The translations under genes and the position numbers were made by a program. Shown here piece by piece: positions 28,601 through 40,600 of a stretch of DNA of 64,000 nucleotides. Each line of letters opens with the position of its first letter. The first letter of the stretch is position 1. The notes under the pieces were generated by a model that saw only the letters and a program-made list of their open reading frames with translations, had not been told where the DNA came from and did no database searches. Source of the stretch: Mytilisepta virgata (lineage: Eukaryota; Mollusca; Bivalvia; Mytilida; Mytilidae); assembly GCA_028015205.1 (NCBI GenBank), contig JAPWFG010000019.1:1550001-1614000 (forward strand). The letters run 5' to 3'.

Positions 28601-31600
28601 ATCTCTTCCAGCAAGTTTTCACTTGAACAGACTTTTAAAATTTTGTATACTGAAAACCCACTCGCCCAAAAAATCCCTTAATTTTACAGGAATGTCAATT
28701 AATTGTTCTTATATTTACATATATCATGATTAGTCAATATAAAATACAATGTATGTTGGACCAATGTGAATACATGTATTACACATTTTAAAAAAAAAGT
28801 AGTTTTAATTGACCATATAGAGGAAATATAATAAAAAATGCAATTCACCAAGACAGATTTATAACTCATTTACATGTGATACTGCAACTTTGTCCTTAAT
28901 TGGAACTTATTAGGCACATTGAAGATGCATACACTCTATAGTTACACTTTGTCTGTCTGAACACTAAAACTAGAAAACTATTGACAGTACACTACTGAAA
29001 TTTTTCACAGTTACTTTGCAGCATGTCATTATGCCCATAACATTTGTGCAATACGGTTAAATATTTTTTGGAAAAAAACTTGGAACTTTTATAGAAAATG
29101 ACAGATTTTCAGGATTGGATCTTGTAAACTCTTGGAACTGTAGTACAGTTCTGACATTTTGTACAGTCACCACTAGATGGGTTTTGGGTAAAGTGACACC
29201 ACACACTAGAAATAAGGTCACTGCGACCTATATTTTACGCATGATTGACTTTGGTTAAGTTCTTGGTTAAGGTCCATAACTTGAATACTAGATGTTAGGG
29301 GTCAATGATATTTTACCACTAGATGGGTCTTGGGTAAAGTGACACAACCAACTAGAAATTAGGTCACTGCAACCTATATTTTACGCATGAATGACTTTGG
29401 TTAAGTTCTTGGTTAAGGTCCATAACTTGGATACTAGATGTTGGGGGTCAATGGTATTTCACCACTAGATGTATGTGTCTTGGGTAACGTGACACCACCC
29501 ACTAGAAATTAGGTCACTGTCACCTATATTTTATGCATGAATGACTAAAGTTCTTAGTTAAGGTCCATATCTTGGATACTACATGATGGGGGTCAATGGT
29601 ATTTCACAACTAGATGTGTCTTGGTTAACAATACTTACCCAATAGAAATTAGGTCATTGTGACCTATATTTTATGCATGAACGACTTTGGTTAAGTTTTT
29701 GGGTAAGGCCCATATCTTGGATACTACATGTTAGGGATCAATGATATATTTCTACTAGATGAGTCTTGGTAACACAGCACCACTCACTAGAAAATAGCTC
29801 ACTGTGACCTTTATTTTACGCATGAACACTTTTGATTAATTTCTCGGTAAAGGTCCATATCCCAGGTAATACACATTGGGGGTAAATGATATTTCAAGAA
29901 CTTGAGGGCCATCCTGTGGGTCATAGACACATTTTCTTGTATACTTTCTGTTTCCTGAATAGTCGAGTAGGGGCATGCCTAGCATATCTTAAAACAATCC
30001 ATTGTTTTAACTGAAATGTCTTAAAATGATATTTTGAATTTATAATTGCAGCCACAATGCCTCGCAAAGCTAATTGGAAACGAAGTGTGATGATGACTGG
30101 GGATGGTAACCCAATGGTGAAGAAGAAACGGACGGACTTGACTGAGGATACTGGCCTCGGGGTCTCTGACCTCAACAACAGTGACAAATCTGACTCTGAC
30201 TGCCATAACCAGGTGGCGGGGGATACTGTCCTCCTTAACAACAGTACCAATGATTGCCTTCGGGCGCCAAATGGGATTGCAAATGTTAGCCTTCGGGCGC
30301 CAAATTTGATTGAAAATGTTAGCCTTCGGGCGCCTAATGAGATTGACAATGTTAGCCTTGGGGCGCCAAATTTGATTGGAAATGTTAGCCTTCGGGCGCC
30401 AAATTTGATTGAAAATGTTAGCCTTCGGGCGCCAAATGATGTTTCAAATGAGATTGCTAATGAGATTACCAATGAGATTTGCATAGAAATTTTGAATGAA
30501 ATTAGTTTTTGGGCAACAAATGATATTGACAATGTAAACCTTAGGGTAACAAATATTATTGAAAATGTAAATCTTCGGGTGCCAAATGAATCTGAAAAGG
30601 CTTTAAACAATGAATCTATAAAAAATGCTTACAAGAAAAAATTTAGTCAAAATGGTTTAGTTAATGAATCTCTTCTTGATACACTTCCAGTTAAAAGTAA
30701 TGCTAGCCATAATATTTCAATTATAGACAATCCTTTATGTTCCAAAATTTTTAGCTGTTGTTTTGTAAATTTTGGAAATTTTGACCAGTCCAATGAAAGA
30801 TTTTCTGTTGAAACAAGAGGAAATCAGTGTACATGCAACAGTTTACTGTATTTAGTATTACTCTGTAGTTGCAAATGTTACAGAGATATGGATTTGGATA
30901 AAGTTTTAGAAAATGGTGATAAGACATATGAAAACACTATTAAAAGTCTGAAAGATACAGGTAGATTTAGAAGCAAGCTATTGACACTGGATGAAATCCC
31001 TACATCAGTCTATATTAGCAACAGAAAAATTCAGGTACATAGAGGAAATGTTTTAGTTGGAATTGCTGTTCATAACAATGAGCTGCACGATGTTTTGACA
31101 TTGCAGAAGGGTATTGAAGAAGTATTCAAACATTCTGATTCTGCTTTGATAATGATAGGTGCTATATGTTCAGCGGTCAGTTGTAATGGTCAAACATACA
31201 CTTTCTTTGATTCTCATTCTCATGGACAGTCTGGTCTGTATGAGCCAACTGAAGATTTTGGATCATCTATACAAATTGCTTTTAGAAATATTGAAGATCT
31301 TGTTACATACATGTACTCTTTCTACAATAGTTTAAATATTGACTTGTCAACGCAATATGAAATTCTTCCACTAGAATTCACAGAATTTTTTGCACCCAGA
31401 CAACAAAGTCAAAAACAAACTAGTAACAATGATACAGTTCATTGTAATGTTCAGGAAAAAATGACAGAAAAATTGATGGAAGACTATTTTGAAGACCAGC
31501 AGAAGAAAAATCTTGTGGCAAAAAAAAATGTTTTTAACACAAACAAATCAAACTATATGAAAAGTTACATGCAAGAAAAAAGAAAAGATCCAAAGTTTAG

Positions 31601-34600
31601 AAGTACAGAGAGAGAAAGAGAATTGAAAAGTAAACAATGGGCTAGAAAAGATAAACATTTCAAACAGAAAGAGGCAAAAGATAAGCAAGAGGCAAGAATG
31701 GACCCCAAGTTCAGAAGTGCAGAAAGAGAAAGAGAATTGATCAACAAACAAGAGGCAAGAATGGACCCTAAGTTCAGAAGTGCAGAGAGAGAAAGAGAAG
31801 TGATCGACAAACAAGAGGCAAGAATGGACCCTAAGTTCAGAAGTGCAGAGAGAGAAAGAGAAGTGATCGACAAACAAGAGGCAAGAATGGACCCCAAGTT
31901 CAGAAGTGCAGAGAGAGAAAGAGAATTGAAAAGTAAACAACAGGCCAGAAAAGATAAGGATTTCAAACAGAAAGAGGCACAAGATAAGCAAGAGGCAAGA
32001 ATGGACCCCAAGTTCAGAAGTGCAGAAAGAGAAAGAGAATTGATCGACAAACAAGAGGCAAGAATGGACCCTAAGTTCAGAAGTGCAGAGAGAGAAAGAG
32101 AATTAAAAAGTAAAAGAAAGGCTAGAGAAGATGAAGAATTTCAACAAAAAGAGGCTGAGCAAGATGTTAAAAGAAAAAAAGAAAAAAGATCTAATGACAG
32201 TTTTTTGGAACTTGAGAGACTAGCTAAGCAGGCTGCAAGACAACAAAATCCTGATAAAGATAAATTGATTAACAAAACTAATAAACAGAAGCAAAGAAGT
32301 AATGAAGAATATGTTCAACATGAGCATCATTTAAAGAAAGTGAAAGCTCAAGGTTCAAATTTGAATGAATGTATCAGAAAATTTGAAAAGCTTATTTCTG
32401 TTGGTCCTTGCTACATTTGTACTTGCTGTCATCAAACATGGTTTGCTGAGTCAGTTGTAAACTGTAGTGGTTTGAAAGCAATAAGCTTAGAAATGTTAAA
32501 GAGATGTAATACAAATCTAAAATCAGTTGACAATAAAGAGTGGATATGTCACACATGTGCTAATGCTTTGAAGAAAAATAAAATACCACGGTATTCAGTC
32601 GCTAACAAGATGGGATTTCCTGATAAACCCATAGAGCTTAATTTATATCCATTAGAAGAACGTTTAATTTCGTTACGAATACCATTTATGCAAATACGCC
32701 AGTTACCAACAGGCGGTCAGTATTCTATGAAAGGAAATGTTGTTAATGTTCCTGTAGATGTTCAGCCTACAATAAATGCTCTACCACGCAATATTGAACA
32801 GTCGGGCACAATTGCAGTAAAGCTGAAAAAGAAGCTTTCCTTCAAGACCTGTGACTTCACTGAGAATGTTCGCCCTTTAGCAGTGATTTGTGCTTTACAC
32901 TATTTAATGAGAACTAGTGACATGTACAAATCTTCTGGTATATCAGTGGACAAGCAATGGGTAAAAAGAATTGAAGAAATAAACAAACAGCAGAATCAGA
33001 CAGAGAGAAGTCTAGTTGATAATGATAATACAGAAAGCGAAGAGGAAAGTGACAATTTTAGCGAGATTGATGAAGCTGAAGCCGTAGGGAATTTAGATAC
33101 TCTTTTGGATGAAATAATAGATGAGTCAAATAGTCTAGATAAAGAATTTGTTTTTGCACCAGGAGAAGGTCAGAGACCTATAAGTCTTTATTATGATGCA
33201 GATGCTGAATATTTAGCATTTCCCTCCATATTTTGTGGACAACGAAGACTTGACTTCAAAGAAAGAAGTGTCCCAGTTCATTACAGTGACATTGTTAAGT
33301 GGGAATTAAGATCAGTTGATAGGAGAGTAGCCCAGTCTGTTCCAAATCTCTTTTTTAAACTGAAAAAAGTGTAATTAAAGAATGTAACAGACAAAGTAAA
33401 TCTTGCTCTGAGAAGGTGTAAATCAGATGGTAAAACATGGACTGCCAAAGATATTCTTAATCCATCATTAGTGAAAGACCTAGTTCGATTAGACGAAGGA
33501 TACTTCATATTTAAGAAATTCCCCAGTCTATCTTGAAAAACGCAAAAAAGATGTCTTTGCAATGATTCGCCAAATTGGATTACCATCATGGTTTGGATCA
33601 CTTTCATCTGCTGATACAAAATGGAATGATCTTCTCAAAATTCTTGGCAAATTAAATGATGAAAAGGATTATACAGAAGATGATCTTAACACCATGACTT
33701 GGCAAGACAAAACAAGACTTGTCCAAAAAGATCCTGTAACATGTTCAAGATTTTTCGACTACAGAGTTCAACAGTTCTTCAAAATTATCTTAAAAAGTGA
33801 ATTTTCTCCAATTGGCATTTTGACTGATTACTTCTACCGAGTAGAATTCCAGCAAAGAGGTTCACCACATATTCATATGTTGGTTTGGATTGAAGGTGCC
33901 CCAAAATTTAAGCATGATTCTGAAGAAACCATTGTTAACTATGTTAACAAATTTATTTCTTGTTCTTCCAATCCTGCCACTGGCAAAGAATGGGTGCAGT
34001 TACAAGTTCATAAGCATTCAAAGACATGTAGAAAAGGAGGTCATGCAGTTTGTAGATTTGGGTTTCCTTTGCCCCCTCTTAAGAAAACTATGATCTTGGA
34101 GCCTTTGGAATCTGATATTGAAAAGTACAAAGCTATTTACAAAGAGATTCAGCAAAAAATTGACTCTCTTCAAGAAATGGAAAATGTTGAGAATTTGTCT
34201 CATGAAGAGTTCCTTGAAAATGTTCTTGAAATGACAGAAGAAGATTACATAAAAGCAATTAGAAGTAATCTTCGTGGACCAAAACTTTTCCTAGAACGAA
34301 AACCATCAGAGGGACGTGTTAATCCATACATGAAAGATGTGTTGGCAGCATGGAAAGCAAACCATGATTTACAGTTTGTTCTTGACCCATATGCCTGTGC
34401 AATGTACATTGTTTCATACATCAGTAAGTCACAAAAAGGAATGAGTGCATTGTTAGACCAAGCTGCAAAAGAAGCACGACAAGGTAATTTAGGTTTGAAA
34501 CAACAAGTCAGACTTATAGGAAATTACTTCACCAATTCGGTTGAAACATGTGCACAAGAGGCAGTGTATTTATTGTTGCAAATTCCACTCACTAAAGCAA

Positions 34601-37600
34601 CTAGAGAAGTAGTCTTTATAAATACATCACAGTCTGAAAAAAGAACATTTCTGCTTAAGACTTCAGACCAGTTAGAAAAGCTTTCTCCTGATTCAACAGA
34701 CATTGAAGCAGACAATGCTATTAAAAGATATGCAAAAAGACCTAAAGCATTAGAACATTGGTGTTTAGCTGATTACATGTCACAACTTGAAGTGATTTTC
34801 CCAGATAAATCTTCAGAAAATGAAGAAGTTGAAGAACAGTTTGAAAATGAAGATGAAGTAACTCCACAAACAGTAGATGCTGAAGAAAAAACTGCATTTA
34901 AGCTGACACTTAAGAATGGAATAGTTATCAGGCAGAGAAAAAATTGTAGAGTGATAAGATATGTTCGATTCAACAAAAAAACAGATTCAGAGAACTTTTA
35001 CAGGGAGCGCTTAATGCTATTCTTTCCTTGGAGAAATGAGAATGACCTTAAACAAGGGTGTGAAAGTTATGAACAGAAGTACTCTTCAGTCACTCGCATC
35101 ATTGAGCACAAACTAAAGCAATATGAACAAAAAGCAGAAGAGTTAGATAAAGCTATTGAACTTGCTGAAAATGAAACTGACAATTTTGATGAAATAGCTC
35201 CAGGAACTGAACAAGTTGAAAAGGAAGCTGCAGAAGAAGCCATTGTTGATGCTGAAAAATATGTTCATTTCAACCCAGACAGGCAACCAGATCATATAAA
35301 CTATGATATTGGACAAGACCTTGGAATGACTAGTGCTGCAGTAGAATTAATCAGTCATGCAAAAAGAATACCAGATGACCAATATAAAAACATGCTTCAA
35401 AGTCTAAATGAAAAGCAGCGCGAGTTTTTCCAGCATGTGATAACCTGGATTAAGACCAAACAAGAGCCATTACATGCTTTCTTAACTGGTGGTGCAGGTG
35501 TTGGAAAATCAGTTGTTGTAAAGGCTTTATATCAGGCTTTGCACAGATATTTGTGCTCTGTTGAGGGTGAAAATCCTGATGAAGTACGGATTTTGTTGTG
35601 TGCTCCAACTGGAAAAGCTGCTTATAACATTGGAGGTGTTACGTTGCATAATGCTTTTCAAATTCAACCATCTAAAAAGTTGGAAGAGCAAACTTTGTCT
35701 TCTGATGTTCTTAATTCTCTAAGAATGAGGTATAGACATTTATCTGTCATCATGATTGATGAAATATCAATGGTTGGCAACAGAATGTTCTCTCTTCTTG
35801 ATACAAGATTGCAGAAAATAATGGGTAGCAAGCAATCTTTTGGAGGTGTAAATGTTATTGCTATTGGGGACTTCTTCCAATTAAAACCAGTTTTTGATGG
35901 TTGGATTTTTGAAGATTTGAAAAAAGGCATGTCGGCATTAGCACCAAATTTATGGAGGGAAAAGTTTACTTTTTATGAGCTTGTCGAAATAATGAGGCAA
36001 AAAGATGATCTCGAATTTGCACACCTCTTGAACCGCCTGAGAGAAAATGAACTGACACAGCAAGATTTAGACGTATTAAGGACTAGAACTGTAGAAAATG
36101 AAGAAACACATCAACAACAATCAGCTATTCATTTATTTGTTGAAAATGACCTTGTTGATAATTACAATGTCCAGCATATAATGAAACTTGAAACTGAAAA
36201 GGTCATTGTAAATGCATTTGACTCTGTCAGTGGAGATGTATCTGAACAGATAAAAAATAAGCTGATAAATAGTCTTCCTAAGAAACAAGCTGAAACTGCA
36301 AATCTTGCAAAAGAAGTACAGCTTGCAGTTGGGATGACATATGATCTAACAGCCAATATTGATGTCAATGATGGCCTTACAAATGGATCTACCTGTGTGG
36401 TTGAATTGGTTGAATATAAAACTGAATCTGCTAGACCAAGTATTGTATGGGTAAAGTTTGATGATCAGAGAATAGGTTTAGCATCTAGAAGAAAATATAG
36501 TCATTTATTTACCAGAGGTATTGACAAATCTTGGACACCCATTTTTGATATTAAGAGATCCTTTGTGTACAGACAGAAATCTTATGATCGCATTCAATTT
36601 CCCTTGAAACCAGCTGCAGCAAAGACCATTCACAAATCTCAGGGAGATACATTGGATAGAATTGTGGTTAATTTAAACACAAAACACAGAGGGAAGATAC
36701 CACACATTCACTATGTTGCTTTAAGCAGAGTCAGATCCTTAAATGGTTTGCATATATCAGATCTGAATGTGGATAAAATAGCAGTGTCTGAGTGTGTTAA
36801 AGAAGAAATCAAAAGATTGAGAACAAGTGCTATCTTACAACTGTGTTACACACCATTGTACAAAATTTCCAATGATCGTTTGAAAGTTGTATTCAATAAT
36901 GCCAGATCATTTCATGCTCATTGTCATGATATAGCAGCTGAACCAAATATCTTGGATGCAGATATTGTTGGCATTGCTGAAACAAGATTGACCCAGAATG
37001 AAGAATGTTGTATACCAGGGTTTAAAGTTTTGGCAAGAATTGATCAAAAGCAAACAGATCCAAGATATAGACCAGCTCATGGGTTAGCCCTGTTTGGCAA
37101 AAGTGACCAAAATGTTGTCAAAGAACATAGTTTTTCAAATTCAGAGATTGAATTCATAATCACTGTTCTTTCAGGGTTAAAAGGGAAGATACAGATTGTT
37201 TTAGTTTATAAAGCCCCTAATTGTACTTTTCAAAGTTTCAAGCACATTCTTTTGTCTGAACTTCTGCCAGTTCTTGATGCTACAAAGACTGTTATAATGG
37301 GGGACTTCAATTTTGATATACATGCATTGCCATCTAACCAAGGGTTCTTACAATTCATGCAAGATACATTTGAATGCAGACAGGTGATTTCAAAACCAAC
37401 AACAGTGAACAAAACAAAATTGGATTTGATTTTTATTCGTGAAAGCAGAGAATCATGCATACACACTGATGTAATAGAAACATATTGGTCAGATCACTCA
37501 GTAGTGTATGTTGCAATGGAACTGTAGAGAAGGTTTTAACCCGCATAGATATAAAAATGTATTACACTGCTCAGTTGCAGTGTGATGCATTGAGTGGTTT

Positions 37601-40600
37601 GGCATAGTGAAGGGTTGCCACTCGCATTTAAATCTTTGTTAAGCATGCAGTGTGCTAGGGAAGGGAAGGGGGTTGAAATATATGATGTGCTTTTGACTTG
37701 TTTTATAATTATGAATTTCTTGTAAAAGGTGACTTCAACTCTACCATTGCATGCTTAACAAATGATATATATTTACAGCATTTGTAGGTTAATTGCAATT
37801 GTTTCTTTCCACTTGTATTTTGTACTTTATTAATGCTGTAAACATTGACGTTTTTATGTTAATACTGTAAACATTGATGTTTTTATGCCCCATCTACGAA
37901 AGTAGGGGGCATATAGTGTTCAGGTCTGTTCGTCCGTCCGTCCCAAATGCTGCAAGATGGGGCATTATGTCTTTCAGACATATATTTGATTTTGTATTGA
38001 TATTCTAGGGGTTTTGATAAGCTAACCATTTGCTTCAGAATACATATATCCTATATTATTTCCATGGGGGTTAATTTTAGTATTGTAAATTAAAGGAAAA
38101 TAACACCATGTGAATACTTCCTTCTTACAGTAGATAATTTATTTAATACGTAGAGCACATGCAATCAAAGACTTTTTCACAATTTTATCAACATATATTT
38201 AAATTTTATTGTAACAATTGAGTGACTTTTAAAGACTATTTCATTATGTTTTTTACTGCTGCTTCAATATATATACCAGATTTTTATAATATCTATTTAA
38301 TGAATATGTTTTAATTCCTTTTATTTATTTGTTATTGTATAAATATATATGTAATCATAGAATATAATGATAAATTATACAGTAACTGTCAGATTTGCAA
38401 GATTTCATTCATTATTTTAAGTAATTGTTTTAAGGACTTTGTTGGAAAATAAAATATGAATTATATCACATAATAAGATGCATTCATGGTATCATGTATT
38501 ATATAAGAAATATAGAGAACAGGGTAGAACTAAAAGAACATACTTGAATAATATGTTAGTTACCCTGATAATTAAATAATATGACTAGATAAAACTAACC
38601 ATGGTGCTCTTATATATCATTAATTCCAATTTCAAGTCCTTGCAACAGTTTCTAGAATGCTGTATTTTGCAGATTTGACATGTATGAACTGTTCTTTAAA
38701 AATCAAACAAGGTAATTTTAACTGGCAATTTCTGAACACTTCAAATAGTTGTATGAATTCTTAATGGATAAGTCAGCTGTGAGGATATATAGATTCTACA
38801 TAAATTTTACATTGAACAATCTACACCGTTGGCTATGGACACAAGTTTAATGTCTTTATACTGCAAATCATAGTGATGATGGAACAATTAAGCCACTGTG
38901 AATTAAGCCTTTGACTTCATTCTTCAAAATACATTGATCATGGAACAATAAGTAATGCCAAAATTTGGTGCTATAGCAGCTCTACATATTACTTTGTGAT
39001 GGTTGAACAATTATTCTAGAATCTATGGACTTCATTCTACTTAAGCATGGACAGTGGAACATTTATTACACTATATATGGAACTTTATTCTACAAATAAC
39101 ATTCAATTTGCTATAACTACGAAATATAAATCTGTTTATTTGCAAACTGCATGAAATTTGTGTTTGTATAATATACATGATATATATACTATATAAAATG
39201 TTTGTATTTATATATTAGAATTATATTCTTACAGGATTAAAAAAAATGTTATTTTGAACTCAAAATGCAAGTGGAAAGTAAATATTATTTTACCTGATTA
39301 TGTTCAAAACAAAAATTTTTAAATTTTTATTTTAAACAAATGTTTAATGTAAAATTGAAATAAAAAATAAAATCTTAAGGTATGTTAGTTAGACATTTCT
39401 TCTTAGTGAAGTTGAAGTCATCTTATATTGCTGAAACTTTTGCATATAATTACTTACACCAATGATTTCTGAGAAATTCTCATCAATGTCACATAAATGA
39501 AGATCTTGAACCACCATAATTAATTCACAAATTCTTCATGTTCTTCTTGCTGATTAAATATCAATCTGTCACAGTCCTGCCACACAACCTTCACCTTAAT
39601 TTAACCTCTTCTCTCAGAACCTTGCATGCCTTTTCTTACTGCTGTAATAATGCCACAGTCATGATGTGCGAGACATACTTTTAGTGGATATTGCCACACT
39701 TGTTTTTAATAACCATACATACAAATGTTTATAAAACTGAACAAAGAATATTCACCATATTTTTAATCTTTTACATTAGTATTACATAACAAACTTGTGG
39801 ATCACAGATGATTATAATGACCCTTAAAACCTTATAAATACCCCTACTTGTATGGGAAGAGACTACATGTATATTGCAATCACCTTGTTTGTCTGTCCTC
39901 TACACACTTTCTTAAAAGATTACTCCACTAACAGAATTGATTTCAGACTTTGTGCACAACTTTAGCATGATGAGTTGTAACGTGCCTCCTATTTATTAAT
40001 CAAGATTACTTTTTAATACAGAAAAGCACTGACTTAATTTGCCTTACACTTAAAAAATATCACAGATTTATAAAAAATTGCTTTCTGAAATATATACATT
40101 CATATTAAAGTCAGTGTACTTGTGAAATGTGATAATGAACTTGAAGAAAAAAAAACCTTAATTTACCATCAACATTTTAATCTCATTCTGAATGAACCAC
40201 ATACATGTAGACAATCAACAGAAAACTGTTCAATTATAATACACGTCTTTGGTCAAAAACAAAGATGATTCCTTGCTGAAGTTATATAAAGCAAACCTAT
40301 TGTTTGCTAAATTAACCTATAGAATAAAAACTATTGCAGATAGAGAAAAGCTGTTGCTTGCTTAAACCTTCAGCTCAAAGAGCTCTACAAAAGTCTAAAT
40401 TGGGTCAAAGATGTCACATGACCCCTTATAGGGCTTATGACCCTTTAAATGTCAAAAATAGCGTTTTCTCTTGTTTTTGCCCTATAGAATGAAAACTATT
40501 GTCGATAGAGAAAAGCTGTTGTTTGCTTAAACAATCAGCTCATTGAGCTCTACAAAAGTCTGAATTCGGTCAAAGTTGTCAGATGATCCATTATAGGGGT

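Noticed and set aside
29921..30610. Minus-strand 229-codon frame
   Set aside because: Antisense of the 33-bp repeats encoding [11 protein letters not shown]; repetitive [15 protein letters not shown] sequence with no independent support.
31548..32054. Minus-strand open frames of 160-168 codons
   Set aside because: They are the antisense of the 63-bp charged repeats in the Helentron frame; the periodic unit keeps several frames open.
36850..37527. LINE endonuclease inserted behind the helicase
   Set aside because: The frame is continuous with the helicase, there is no reverse transcriptase, and this fusion is known for Helentrons.
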